Shown in pieces: positions 23,648 to 36,397 of a stretch of 64,000 nucleotides of DNA (position 1 is the first letter of the stretch; every line of letters starts with the position of its first letter). The position numbers and the translations under genes are program-made. Under the pieces are notes generated by a model that was not told the DNA's origin, made no database searches, and saw nothing but the letters and a program-made list of their open reading frames with translations. The DNA is from Cryptomeria japonica (taxonomy: Eukaryota > Streptophyta > Pinopsida > Cupressales > Cupressaceae): contig NC_081413.1 in assembly GCF_030272615.1 (NCBI RefSeq), positions 552,573,136 to 552,637,135 on the forward strand. The letters run 5' to 3'.

Positions 23648-25134
23648 AAACTGCACCGTCTCAACGAGAGCCAAATGTAGTCACATAAATCTGTCAATTT
23701 TAATTAAATAAATATTTACTATTTATTTGATTAATAAACCCACTAGCCAACAGTTAATTAAATTAACATTTAATTAATTCATCTTCAAACATTCTCCTAC
23801 AAGTTAAATAAACTATTCAATTTATTTAAATTAATTCACTAAACCAGATTCGCAATCAATTAAATGAATAAATCTTATTTATTTAATTAAATCTCCTTTT
23901 CTCTTTTTAAATAAATAATTAAAACATTTATTTAGATCACTAAACCCCCCCAACCTGCATTCTCCTACAAATTCAAGTTACAACCACAAATTGAAATAAA
24001 TGAATTTTATTTTAATTTAAAATCCTATTTTCTCTCACCCATCAAACCCACTTGCAATCCTAAATCCCCTTCTAGACTCTTCTAGCCCCTTCCTAATTAA
24101 CCTAATCCATCTCCTAAATATCATCACATTCCTAAGCAACTTTAAGTCACTTCTCAAAGACTCCAAAGTCTTTGAAAAACATTCAATGGTTTATGTGCTC
24201 AACAAGCTAACCTCTAAAGTCTTCCAAACCACTAATGGCTCTTACATGACCATTAATGTCTCTTACATCATTTATGTTTAAATCCACTTGCCCCATGGTT
24301 AGAGACTTTACCTCTAACTCAATCCTCATGTAACCCATGGGTCTCTTCAAGTATTTATTGCTTTGACCATGGTCATCCTCAGTAACTCTTGCACAAGAGT
24401 TTATCCATTGGATAAACACATTATTTATTGGATAATGGCTTTATAATTCAACTCAACACTAACCTTACCTCCCAAGTTAACCCTCAGGTCATGTCAAGCA
24501 TTTAATTCTTATGCCCTCTCCTCTCAACCCATCCCATGTTGACATTTGTCATCTTGGGATTGGGTTGAAATCCCTCACATGCATCATAAACTTTCAATCT
24601 TGACCCTTCTTAAGCCAACTCAATCTTGACCATCCATTTGATCATTTTTCCTATAAATAGAGCCCATTTCTTCATAATCCAGATCCTGAAAACTTGTATG
24701 CATCTAGCTTATAGTGAATTTTAGAGAGCATTTAGCATAATCATTTACATTTACTCTTTTGGACTAAAATTAACACTTGATTAGATAATATCTCATCTTT
24801 AGCTTGTTCACATTTGTATTTTTCATGATCATTCAGTTTAAACTCTTGAATCTCCATAAGACATCCAAAATAGTGTAAAAAACTACTGAGAGCTACACTC
24901 ATTTGGGAACTTGGAGAGGAGAGGAACAAGGGAGGAGCAACTATGAGCATCTTGATTAGCATTTGGAGGAGTATAGTTTATCTATTCTATGTTTGTATGC
25001 TTTCTTTTTAATGCTTAATATCTCTCTTGATATGCCTGTTTAGGATAATCATTTGTTGCTAACACTAACATTTATTTCTCATGCTCTTGTGTGTGTTGCC
25101 ATCAAATAGATTTTCTAATCCTTTTTGTAGAGCA
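23645..25134 (+). repeat. Tat-type LTR (element A), left boundary uncertain
   Basis: The right end is set by AGCA at 25131-25134, a 5-base spacer and a primer-binding site. The left end is estimated at TGATAAAC (23645), without independent proof. It is rich in TTAAATTAA words, with a TATA box CTATAAATAG at 24651-24660. It could be the 5' LTR of a separate element A, or an LTR shared with the Tat element to the left in a tandem arrangement. Confidence 0.55.
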
Positions 25135-25139
25135 TAATT

Positions 25140-25183
25140 TGGTGAACCCGACGTGAATCGAACACGCAACCTTCTCATCTGGA
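25140..25183 (+). promoter_or_regulatory. Primer-binding site extended to a tRNA-Trp 3' half
   Basis: TGGTGAACCCGACGTGAA (25140-25157) is an 18-base site complementary to a tRNA 3' end including CCA. From recall of plant nuclear tRNA-Trp, the match continues to the anticodon loop (25183) with one mismatch near 25176. The same 18-base site with one difference occurs at 57227. Confidence 0.75.
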
Positions 25184-27110
25184 TTTTTTTGGAAACTATT
25201 AACAATTTTTCATGATTTAAATTGACACACAGGTCGCGCTTTAGCGCTTTCATTCACGCTTTAGCGCCTTCGAAACTAGGCACTTTAGTGCTATTGTTCA
25301 TAATAATAGTGCTATTTTCCATCTTTTAGTGCTATTGACCCTTAAATAGTGCTACCGTATCTTCTCTTAGCCCTTTTGGCTCTCTGTTTGATAGAATTAA
25401 TTATGTCTAGCATAGTTCTTTTACTACTTTTGTCTCTTTTTGTAGTGCATTTGATTTTTATTTAGCACTTTTGTGCTAAATAGTGCTTCTATTTTCATAC
25501 AGAGTAGTGCTATTGTAACAGAGAGTTATAAAAATTACCTTGTAACCGAAAAACCAAAAAAAATTAGGCTTGTGGAAGCCCACAAAAAATTTGGATTTTA
25601 CTAACCAGTTGTTTCTTTTGTAGGTTTAGACTAACCCCCTTTTTTTGGAAGATTTTAAGAGTTAGATTAGGAAGTTAAATTTTTTTACTAACTTTGTCTT
25701 TCAAAGTTGGGTTTTAAAATAAATTCACTTCCTATTTTTAGCTTAAAGGAATTAACTTCACATTTTCATTTTGGGTCATAAAATGAATCACATCTTTTGA
25801 ATTTGGGTTTAAAAGGAATCTCACTTGACAAACTAAAAAGAACCACAAACTCAAAACCAACAAAATTTAATTTTTTTTGCAAAGTAGGATTCATTTTATT
25901 TTGGGCTTTAAAACAAGACAACACAAATTTCATTTCTTGCATCAACTTAAAGAAATCACAATCAACACTTCATTTGTGTAAGGTAAAAATAACCCCCAAT
26001 TTGTCAAAGTTGTTCTCAAAGCGATTTTACTTCAAGCAAGACGTGTTTTCAATTCAGTTGACCAGGAATTCAAAGTTCCTAGTTTACAAAACATTTTGCC
26101 GTTGAAGTTAAAAATAACATCATGATTGTTGGAGCAACATCTCCAAATAGTTAGATCACATTGCAATGAAAATCAATTAAAAAGAACAAGTGCTTTTGGT
26201 GATTGGCACACTTGTGCAAAGTTTGTTGAGTGGTCCTACTTCTAACACACACTATCCTCTCCCTTGGCTTTCGTGGTCCTAGGTTCAAGAGAAAAGTGTT
26301 AGTAACACTCAAAGTTTTATCTTTTTAAGAGAGGTCTGCCAAGAGACACATTACTCTTGGGAATGACCTCGCATGGTAAATCCTTTGAGCCACTATAGAA
26401 ATCAAGTGTGAGCGAAAGCTGTAGCCTTGGGTATAGTTGTTCCTACAGTGTAACTTGCCGAAAGGACATATTGGCCCCACCACAAGTTACAAGGCTCTTA
26501 AGTGAGTCACTGCAGAATGAACTTATGTCCAAAAACATCAAACATTACTAGACACCTTTTTATGTAGAGGCCCACCCATTCTATTGATTGAGGGTATTTC
26601 TGAGAAGTTCAGTGCAAGAGCATAGATGGTTTTGCTCCCAAGGTACACACCATACATATTTCCATGATTAGAAAAATAGGTTTTTGAAAGGCTACTTGTA
26701 GCTTGATAAAAGTGGTGACTCGCCCATCATAGGGATCATCTATTTGTTATGCTCATGCAAGACTTAGTATATCACATCCTTACCTGCTACGACGGGATTC
26801 ATAAGGTATGCAGTACCAAAGTTGAAGAAATATCAAGATGTGGGCTGAAATTATTGCAACTGGCCAATTGACCTTAGGGACAAAAAGTGTTTGACTTGTC
26901 TTCGTATTGTGTCAGACCAGTACAAATTAAGCCTACTTCAGGCTTTGGAAACACCTCAAATACATTTGTCAAAAGGTTCAAAAAGTTCAAAGATTGGGTT
27001 GATTTAAACCCACACATATCTATGCCTTTTGAGGCAACATTATTGTGCTTGTGTGCTTGCTCTGTTTTCTTGTAAAAAAAAGTCAAAAACCAATTCAAAA
27101 ACAAGTATTC
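25184..27110 (+). other. Leader of element A, non-coding
   Basis: Positions 25230-25520 hold repeated AGTGCTA and GCGCTTTAGCGC words. The rest is the A/T-rich, ORF-poor leader that precedes gag in Tat elements, resembling 57245-59350 in layout. It breaks off near 27110 against the truncated end of element B1; no gag is reached. Confidence 0.5.
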
Positions 27111-29842
27111 TATTTCAGTCCACTTTTTAGTGATATCAGAATAAAAGAATGAAACATTAGAAGTAGAAGCAAGATATTTTCCTCCTTTTTCAATAGCTTT
27201 TCTTACTAAATGTTTATTGAAAGATAGAGCAAGTTTCCTTGAATCGATTTCTTTTGTAAGCTACTCTCAATACTTCTTCATGTAACTTTTCTCAGCATAA
27301 GTTTGTGTTTCTTCTTCAAGTGACTTGATTTGGTCAGATGGATCAACAACCAATTGACCAATTTTACTAATAGGGGTTGTCAGATGTCCTATAGAAGTTT
27401 CTGGTAGTAGCCTAGATAGAATATCTACTGAATTCTGAATAGTTTCTGCTTCCATTCTTGTCTCTTTGAGTCTCTTCTTATGTGCCCTGGATTGCATGAC
27501 AATTGTAATCTTCATCATTTCGAATGCACTCATATTATCAACATTTATAGGCCTTGAGATGCCTAATGAGTCATCATCATCTTCATCAGTCTGTTGTAAG
27601 ACTAAAGTTTTTGTCGGTTCAGAAGATGTTACCTTAACAATTGCTTTCTATTGGCCTTACTCTGTTTCCTGTTCAGAAGTCTATGTGTCAACATTTTCAT
27701 TAGATTCCTTCTAAGTATTTTGTGAAACCAGTGGGGATTGGGGTTTCTCAGGTTGTGCTTTTGCTAGTGGAATCTCTACTTTTAGTTGAGTTATCAGTTT
27801 CTCAACTAAAGGTACTTGTAAATCAGTGATTTCAGGTGGCTCCATATTCGGTGCAATGATGTCTCTAGATAGATCAATTGTATCTAGAATATCATCAACA
27901 ACTTGAATAATAGTGTCATCCTTCTTCTTGATAGGATAGACCATATCAACTTGTACAATCTCTTCTTCATCCATTTTAGGTTGATCAACAACATCTTCCT
28001 CATTCTTAGAAAAATGTATGAGCTCTTCCATCTATAGGATATTACACCCAATTTGATGAGTCTCAGTCTCAATAATTTGCCTCTTTCCACTAAGTAGCTT
28101 CAATCTTCTTGCTTTGTAAGAAAAATGAATTTTATACTTATCAACCAATACATGTAGTTATCCTTGGATAATTTAGGAGAATATTGCACAAATATCTCAT
28201 CAATAATTTCTTTTTCCTTCTTTACAGCTTCCTCCCATTTATTCAAAAGAATAATGCACAAAGAATTAGAGATATCATTTTCAAGATCATGTGGTAATCT
28301 ATTGTAATGACACAAATGATTGATTACCTGTTGAATGATTTGTTGCTTCTCATCTTCACTGAAAGAATCAAAATTTTCTTTGACATTGTCAAATCTGTTT
28401 CTCCCTAGTGTCTTCACTGTTCTTTCAAAGTGGGTTTCAAGCTTGTAAGTTGAGATATCAAAAGGCACAGTTGCCTTTGGCACTTCCTTCACTTGCTTAG
28501 CTACTCTGTCGATTGCTTTCATCTTCTTGCGTTCTTCCTCAGTGTTAGTACCCTCATATTTTTCTTGGAGAATTAGTTTTCAACCTCTTTTCTTTGATGC
28601 ATTCTCCTTCTTAGCATAAAATTTGGGTGCTGGTTCCTTTTTGGTTTGGACACTCTATGTCACCCTTGTATTCTTCATCACCGGAGGTGCTAGCTCAACC
28701 TTCTTTTTCTTACCTTTACCACTTTGTGGTAGGAGAATACTGGTTTCAGCTTGTGCAGTCTGTACTTAAACAATATCCAATTTTGCCTTCTTATCCTTTG
28801 GAGATGCTAATAGGTTATTAGCATAACCAATCAGTAAGTCATAGTTAACCTCATAACTCATATCTTCCCTTTCTTCTTCTCTAGGCTCAATTGCCTTCAT
28901 CAAACAAAAACTAGTGGTAACTATGAATAGAATGTCCTTAGCAAAGTGTTTTACCACATCCTTAGGCAATCTTAATCTCATGCTCATTTTCTTCTGAAAC
29001 TCTTTGAAGTATTTGTTCATTGTAGTAGAAAAGGTGTTCTTCACAACCTTGATACTGTTCTTGATCTGGGCAAATACCGGTAGATCCTTAGACTACTCAA
29101 GATCACCTATTCTTGATAGGAAATTTTGAAAATAAAAGAATAGCCTGATCAACAACTATCCATATTTAAACTTTAGGTTGTTTTCCTTCTTGATAGATTG
29201 AAGATTTAACATTAATTGGCTCCTTATGGCCTCCAATAGGTCATAATTAGCATTTTCAGCTATCATTTTGTAAGGAGCATGCACTACTGCTAATGGAACA
29301 CTATTTAATCTGCTAGAATAAAATAATCGGTAGCCTATAACCATAGCCACCAATTTTATTGCTAGGTCCCTGATGTTATTGATAGAAAAAGAACGCTTAT
29401 CAGATGTTGATCCGGTTAGAGTGTATACTGTCTCTTTTGAAATACACCTCAGCAAAAGTACTTCACCGGTTGAGTAAAAACCAGTTACAGCCTAAATGGA
29501 TTCCTTTGTTATAGTATGAGTCCTTTCCAAATACATTTTCTCCCCATGAACTCGACTCAAAATAATTCGGATGTGTTCTTCTTCAAAATCTTCAAGAAAG
29601 TAAGTTGAATTATGAAAACTTTTTTCACAAACCCTAGAATATTTTGATTGAATCTTCCCATTTTTATCACAAAGGGATTTTAACTGAGTGTATATAGACA
29701 ATGATCCTAAGTCCTCAATCTTGCAATCAATATAGCTAGACAAATCTCCTTTTACTCTAACACCACTAGGAACTTGTGATAATGCATTATAAGACACAAT
29801 CTTTTTTGATTTTACAACTTCCATAGATTCTGACATGATCAT
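27110..29842 (-). pseudogene. B-family ORF2, copy B1 (truncated, minus strand)
   Basis: From ATG 29842 leftwards, one frame runs to about 28050 with several stops. After a shift it continues 28031-27267, and is lost near 27110. It aligns with ORF2 of copy B2 over most of its length: YIDCKIEDLGSL, HIRIILSRVHGEKMYLERTH, VAMVIGYRLFYSSRLNSV, LFFYFQN, AIEPREEEREDMSYEVNYDL and SFSEDEKQQIIQQVINHL. It lacks the long Lys-Glu repeat of B2. No polymerase, integrase, protease or zinc-finger motif is seen. The 3' end and 3' LTR are missing. Function unknown. Confidence 0.8.
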
Positions 29843-30337
29843 CTATTTCCCTACTAACTTAGAAGACAATGTCATTCCAGATAAACTAGATTTCAAAGCA
29901 AGATTATCAAGAAATACCTTATTTCACGTGCTGCCTCATTTACTAGTTGAATTTCCAAGTGTACACCAGTTTAGTCTTCTACAACCTTCAAATCAGCTTG
30001 ATCACACAATTCACAATGCAGCTTCGACAAATATTAGCCAACAGTCCTTTCTTAGCTCTGCAAGCGCTCAAAATTTCTTTCTCAAATGTGTTAGGGTAAA
30101 AATAACAAAGTGAAAATTTGTTTTTATCCTTTTTACCTACTGCATTAAATGCTTTCTCGTTAGGGTTGCAAATGCTAATTTCACCGCTTAAAGATACATA
30201 GGTGAAAAATTGGTTGATAACTGATTGACAAAAAGTTATCAAAATTTCATGCATTCAAATTCTATTACTGCTCATTTATTTCAAGGGGTCTGGAGGTGGA
30301 TTTACCGTTATGCTCCCCTTAGCCATATTAAAAAGGC

Positions 30338-31638
30338 TTAATTTACAGGTGCAGGATTCTCCACACTTGGTGAAGGAATAGTTTCCTCTCCAGGTGAGTC
30401 ATTATTCTTTTTCTTCCATATCCGATTCATTTCTTCTCTGGTTTCTTTAACATTAACTTTCTACTTTCCTTTCTGTTCCTTAGAAGGATTAACCAGTTTT
30501 CTATTTCTGGATCTACATAATTTTGCCAATTGGCCCAGTTTGTTACAGTGACAGCAAGCCATACCAGATGATTTCCAAGGTTCTGCATTACCTCTATCGG
30601 TTCTTCTTCTGCAATTTATAGCCACATGACCAAAGTTGGTACAAATGGTGCATATCACATTTGTTACCTTTTCCATCTCAAATGGACTAAACCGGTTGCT
30701 GTAGGGTCTTTTCTAGTTCATATTTCCCTGGTTATCATAATTTCTCATCCAGTTACCATTTGGTCTTGGATGCATATGTGGTACAGGATTATTTGCTCCA
30801 TATCTGCGTTCAACTGATCTATGTCCATACATTCTACATGTGAAGCAATGACCTTCAAATTTCTTGGACACATACCTAGCATTAGTATTGTAGCTTTCAT
30901 TTATGTTAGGTTTATCTCTACAAAAATTTGTAGTGTGACCAAGTTTATGGAAAACAAAACAAACAGGTTTAAAGACCTTCTTACCAGTGGTCTTTTTGGC
31001 CTTATGAGTGTTTCTCTTTGTACCAGATGATTCTCCTTTCTCTGATGTGTTAAAACCAAGTCCAGAGGTATCACCTTTCATCCTTTGTGATTGGATTTGT
31101 TCATCTAGCGAGGTAGAACTCTTGTTGAACTTTTCCAGTTTCTCATTAGCTTCAGTAAGCTGTCTGGTGAGATCCTCATTATGTTTTGACAAGTTCTCTC
31201 TCAGAGATGATGCTAATTCAAGATCTAGCTGCAAGTTCTCTCTTTCTTCTCTTTCTGCAACCAAATGCTCATGCATAGTGACACTTTCCCACTTGATCTT
31301 GGCAATCTCATGATCTCTTTCCTTGATAAGATCTTCAGTAGCTCTTCTAGCTTCCAGTTCCTGACTCATGCGGATAGTAAGACCTTCTAGCTCTCTCCTT
31401 TTATTTAGCTTTTCACTATTTAGTTTTTCAACTTCCCCAGCTAAAGAATCAATATTGGCCTCATGTGAAAACTATTATCAGATATTTCCAACAGTAGTTC
31501 ATTTATCTCTCTCCTTTTTACTTGTGAATCTTTCAGTTTAACCCTTAGGGTTTCAAGCTCATTCCTACTAGCCTCAAGCTCCCTAGCCATCTCAAAGTAT
31601 CTCATATCCCCCATGGTAGCTTTAGGGTTTCCTTCCAA
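30338..31638 (-). pseudogene. B-family ORF1, copy B1: coiled coil plus zinc knuckles (gag-like)
   Basis: Read leftwards from ATG 31638 to TAA at 30340-30338. The N-terminal third is a long charged coiled coil (ERDHEIAKIKWES, QLTEANEKLEKFNKS) with a frameshift near 31440. Four CCHC-type knuckles follow. The first reads CFVFHKLGHTTNFC, lacking the second Cys; then CFTCRMYGHRS, CTICTNFGHVAINC and CCHCNKLGQLAKLC. The last 12 residues before the stop resemble those of B2. A nucleocapsid-like RNA-binding role is inferred from the knuckles. A purine tract (CTAAGGGGAGCA on the minus strand) follows the stop, as in B2. Confidence 0.85.
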
Positions 31639-31661
31639 GCGATTAGGCTTTAAGGAAGTTA

Positions 31662-31675
31662 GGCTCTCCTACCAA
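31662..31675 (-). promoter_or_regulatory. Primer-binding site of B1
   Basis: On the minus strand it reads TTGGTAGGAGAGCC, a degraded form of the initiator-Met tRNA site TTGGTATCAGAGC. It lies directly inside the LTR end. Confidence 0.65.
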
Positions 31676-31679
31676 TTTA

Positions 31680-32778
31680 TGGACTTGTAAAGCACTGAGA
31701 AGGGGGCAAATTAATGACACAAAAAATAATACTACTTTAAACACTAACCGGTAGATAAACTTAACAAGTTTGTTAAACAATATGCATGCAATTAGAAATG
31801 ATAAAACAACATCCACAATAAGTAAAAAATCCACCATAACACAAGTGTTTATATGTGGAAAACCCAAATAGGTAAAAACCACGGTGATATGGGACTCACA
31901 AGTTAACTATCTGCAGTAATAGATAACTGACCGGTTAGGGTCTAAAAAAATGCTCTACTAGGAGCGAATCCTGTTAAAGATCCCAAAGCTTAGTTAAAAG
32001 CTATACCCTATAAAAGGTAGTACCCTGTAAGGAGTAACCTCGGTGGAGGATTTCTAAATCCAAACTAATGGATCACCCTATTAGAGGATTTGAACAATGA
32101 AGCTTGTTAGAGATTACCTGGTTAGGGGATTTGACTGTTGCAGTGGTTAGAAAACAACACGTGATGTCATCTAGTAGTAGCACAACTTGCTTGTATAGGT
32201 CCTATTATGAGCACTTAACTCCTCTTTACCAACATACTCTATGACTTCACACTTCTGTCTTCGCACATAACATATTACTTTCGCTCATATCAAATAATTA
32301 ATTGTGATGTCAATAAATAGACATTTAGATTTCATGTCGGCTTCAAGAAATCTTAACATAATTACCTAGGTGCAATGTATTTGGTCAAGTGATCATAAAT
32401 CATCACAAAAATACCGCCAAAACTTGTCGGTGAGGATAACTCATCACGAATTGTAATAACTCATCACACAATCAACGAGTACCGGTTGGAACAATCAATA
32501 CCAGTTGGAGTTTAAACATATAAACCGTTATCCTTGATACTCCTGTGATAGTCTCCGCTGGATCTCCTTGTTGATGCCAAGTTATGTATAACCATTGGTT
32601 ATCTCTATGCATATAGTAGTTGTTACCAAGTACCAGTTAGAAATAAACCTCTAGTATACTAGTTGTAGTATAAACAACTTTGAAGTTATACCGGTAAACA
32701 GTATGAACATGTGTGTGTGTATGTGTTTCATCCATGACAACATATGATTAATTCATTACAATCATCATCAAGCCAACA
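31680..32778 (-). repeat. 5' LTR of element B1
   Basis: Minus-strand orientation; begins TGTTGGCTTGATG at 32778 and ends at 31680. It contains the CTAACAGG-type repeat array and the GGTTTTT...TTTGGGTTTTCC block (31845-31885) shared with the other LTRs here. It had inserted into a minus-strand Tat protease coding region at 32779. Confidence 0.75.
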
Positions 32779-33240
32779 TCTTGGTGTTGTTACCAGTTGC
32801 AATGTGCATATGTTTAGACCATCTCTACCATCTATCAAGAATCACTTAACTCGGTGTTTGTTAATGAAGCCTTAAATGTGAAGTGGAGCATTATGCGGTT
32901 GTTGTATGGATGAATCGTCATTTTTAGGGAAAGTGAGGAAATGAGATGATTTAAGTTTACCAACCATGGCTTGAAATTGACCAATATTAATATTGGATGG
33001 GATAGATGCTTCTTGGAGAGCTTTGTCTAAGATTTTTTTATGCAATGATGACAATCGCAAAAGCTCAAGGATGGAAATTAGTGCATGCATCTTATCTAGC
33101 TAGTCAACAAGGTTATAATGCTTTGGGTCATATGTTGTTTTTGATGACACACATTGTAGTGTGACATTGCTAAGATGGGTAACAATATTACATTTAGGAT
33201 TCTTGGCTTTGATGGTTATTGTAGGCATCTAAAAATGGTC
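32779..33240 (-). pseudogene. Minus-strand Tat gag C-terminus and protease start, cut by B1
   Basis: Read leftwards: KCNIVTHLSNVTLQCV (about 33210), then LDKALQEASIPSNINIGQFQ, the homologue of the sequence at window position 2 onward, then a stop-interrupted GFINKHRVK and the protease start LIDGRDGLNICTL. It stops at the B1 LTR. This shows B1's original insertion site was a Tat protease. Confidence 0.8.
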
Positions 33241-34045
33241 AATGATTGTGGCACCATACTTTAACATGTTTGTGTTACCTTCTTTTAGGGTTTTCACATC
33301 TTATTAACATTTCTTCTATGTCATAGACTTGATATTTATCATTTGTTGACATCTTGTCATTCTTCTAGGCTTATGTCCTCTTCAATTGTGTTTTTCACAT
33401 TTCTCAATTAGGTCTTGTCAATATCATTTTCAAATTACGATCTTTGGTCGTAATCAATTTGTCATATCAATTGGACATTGTCAATCCTAATTCGTGTCGA
33501 ATTAGAGTTTGTCCTCAATCTTTATCATTGTCAATCATCTAGTCATGTCAATTGGACATCGTCAACCCTTATTGGTGTCAAATTAGGGTTTTGTCCTTGG
33601 TCTTTATAAATTTCAATCAATCTTCGATCAACCATCATTATTTGGATCATCTTATATCCTTGAGTTATCAATCTTTTGTCAATTTGTGGCTGATTTCATC
33701 ATTGGTCTTTTGTGTCATTCAACCTTCATCAAACCGACCTTTTATCAATCTTTGATCTATTTGTCATTGGTCTCAATCAATCATTAAATCTTTGTCAATT
33801 TTGGATCGATTAGTCATTAATCCTTTGTCTTTTGTCATCAATAAATTTGATCCTTTGTCAATCCTTATCATTTTGTCATTGATCTTCATTAGTTAATCAA
33901 TGCCGAGTTCTTGTCATTTTGTCCTTTTAATTACAATCTTTATCTTTCTTGGTTTCGATTTTGTCATGACCTTATTGTTATCCTTTCATTTCTAATTTAT
34001 CTCCTATGGTTTTATGATCTAATCATTTAATCTTATTCGACATTT
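33241..34045. repeat. GTCAAT/TTGTCA-rich low-complexity DNA
   Basis: Dense TTGTCAAT, CAATCAATC and ATTGGACATYGTCAA words with no coding signal; a partly repeated unit spans 33470-33590. It may be the left part of the LTR of element G, which resumes at 56285. Confidence 0.5.
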
Positions 34046-34050
34046 CCCTC
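34046..34050. repeat. Target-site duplication of element C (left)
   Basis: CCCTC, matched by CCCTC at 56280-56284 beyond C's 3' LTR. Confidence 0.8.
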
Positions 34051-35445
34051 TATTGACATTTGCATGAAGATTGCATTGATGAACTATTGTGTTGTCATTG
34101 ATGTCAATTATAACTGGTAATGGAGTTGTATTCCAACCGGTAGTTGAGATGTGAAGGAAATCGGTATTACTATAGATGCAGTGAGATCAATCGGTAACCC
34201 TACCTATTGATATGCCAAACTCCAACCGATGGAGGTTAGTAAATTGGCTATGTTGATCTATGATCAAATGGTGACCAGAGATGATTATGCCACATATGCA
34301 TGATGCACGTGATGAGTTTCAAAGTGGTTTTGGCACGTAGAGATAATTGTTTTATCTTGGAAATGAGCAAGTGCATAGCATGAAGTGGAAACCACGTGAT
34401 GAGTTACAGGATTCGATGAGCGGTGATCAAGGAGCGGTCGAGGTTGTCTTGTACAATGCGTAGATGATTACTATGTAATCCAATGGTCATCTTTGAACCA
34501 ATTTGTTTGTAATCTCTATGAGATCTTAGGTTTGTGATGTGTTACTAACTTATTGTTTTCCTTATAAGTTCGATGAGTTGTTTTGTTGTAGTGTTGGCAA
34601 TTTTGGTTAAGTGTCAGTGTGATTGATTGTCGAACCAGAAGGAGTATCTACAAAATGTTTGAAGGCAGATAGGAGCATGAAAAGGATCTGATCCACTAGA
34701 GTAGTGCTATTTACCAGATCAACAAAACCTTGTTGTTCTCTAACAATTACAACAGTTAAATCCCTTAACAGGGTAAACTTTAATAGGCTTAGTGCTTTCT
34801 AAATCCTCTAACCAGGTGATCCATTAGCTTGGATTTGAAATCCTCTATCAAGGTTACTCCTAACAGGGTATTGATTTTAACAAGGTATTGTAATCAATCC
34901 CTTAACCAGGTGATCCCTAACAGGATCTGCTCCTAACAGGACATTTTTGTAAAGTTTCTAACAAGGCTTGGTTCCTAATAGGGCGAACTTTAGAAGAGTT
35001 CAAAATAATTGTAGCTATTCATCCCCACTGTGGTTTTTCCCATTTGGGTTTCCATGTCAAAAGTCATTGTGTCAATTGGTGAATGGTTTTTGTGGTTATG
35101 TTTTGATATGATTAATTTGTTTAATTGGTAAAGCCACTTAGATGTTTAAGATGATCGACAGTGATCTGAAATGTGATTTTACTATTATTATTAAAGAGGT
35201 TTGATGTTTTGGTTAAATGGTTTGAGAGTTTTAGATCTGTTACACTGTTATTTTGTTATGCTAGTCAACCAGTATACTTGACAATGAAGTTGTAGTTTGT
35301 AGTTCAGTGTTTGAACCAGTTAGTTCAGAGATTGATTTATGAGTTGGTTTTTGATTTTGGTGAAAGTTTAGTTTGTTTTATATCTACTGATTCATCCCCC
35401 CCTCTCAATAGTTGGTCGGATCCTTATTGATTCATCATATCATCA
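34051..35445 (+). repeat. 5' LTR of copia element C
   Basis: 1,395 bp, from TATTGACATTTGC (a mutated TGTTGGCATTTTC) to CATATCATCA. It contains a TATA-like CTTATAAG near 34561, an array of CTAACAGG/TAACCAGG words (34735-35000), and the CCCATTTGGG stem block at about 35030-35055. The paired 3' LTR is split over 48383-48600 and 55371-56279. Confidence 0.85.
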
Positions 35446-35447
35446 AT

Positions 35448-35459
35448 TCGTATCAGAGC
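35448..35459 (+). promoter_or_regulatory. Primer-binding site of element C
   Basis: TCGTATCAGAGC, one base off the initiator-Met tRNA site TGGTATCAGAGC apart from the first positions. It starts two bases after the LTR. Confidence 0.75.
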
Positions 35460-35516
35460 ATTTTCAGGTCCTCTAGTGTTTAAGCCTAGCAACTTGAGGT
35501 AAAAATCTAGAAGAAC

Positions 35517-36397
35517 ATGATGAAGAAAGAAGGTCCAAAGTTTAATAGGGAGAACTATAGAATATGGAGTGATAGGATGAATATCTATATCAAAATATTA
35601 GGAATTCAATACTGGGAACATGTGTTACCAAATATACCTTACCTAGTGGGATTCTATCTGATGATCAAAAGAAAGAGAAACAAGAGAATAATCAAGCATT
35701 GGAGGCCATTATTAGTTCCTTGTCCGATTCAGAGTATGTTGATGTCCATGGTTTGGAGAATTCTTATGATGTGCAAAAGAAACTTGAGGATATCTATAGT
35801 GGTGATGAGCATGTGAATATTGCCAAAGACGAGAGTCTGAGAGGTAAATTTTATGACATGTGGATGGATGAAGGTGAAAATATTCAACAGTATGGTCAAA
35901 GGATCAAGGAGATAGTCAGTGAGATCAAAAGTGCTGGTGGTAAAGTGGAGGATATGATAGTGGTTAGTAAGGCATCGAGAACCCTTCTACTGGTCTATGT
36001 TATTCGAGTTGCATCCATTCAGGAACTCAAGTCCATTGATAAAACTAAGGTAACTCTTGACTCCATCATTGGTAAACTTACTGCATTTAAATTAAATGTT
36101 TATGATGGTAGTGCTCAAAAATCAGAATCTATATTTAGAGCTTCAGTTTCTAATCCACCTATGAGGAAAAGTGGAGAAGCTAGTCACAGTCATGAGTCAA
36201 GATCCAACAGAGAAGTTGATGATGAAGACAGTTTGATCAATCTTGAAGCATTGTTGGCCAAGTGGTTACCTAGAGGTACCAATAAGTACAGAGGTAAATT
36301 GCCTTTGAAGTGTTTTGCACATAACCAAATTGGACATATTGCAACTAACTATCCAAATGGAGACAATGAGCATAAATGTGAGAAGTATAAGAAGTAA
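35517..36397 (+). pseudogene. Copia gag (UBN2-type) of element C
   Basis: Starts MMKKEGPKFNRENYRIW. A frameshift near 35640 is followed by the second frame (35699-36397). It matches the Ty1/copia gag polyprotein family: KLEDIYSGDEHVNIAKDESL, IKEIVSEIKSAGGKVED, and the KYRGKLPLKCF...H zinc knuckle whose second Cys is lost (CFAHNQIGHIATNY). It lies 57 bases after the primer site. The capsid role is inferred from the family. Confidence 0.88.

Noticed and set aside
25140-25183. A tRNA gene on the minus strand
   Set aside because: Only the 3' half plus an encoded CCA is present; the 5' half is missing and it sits exactly where a PBS should be.
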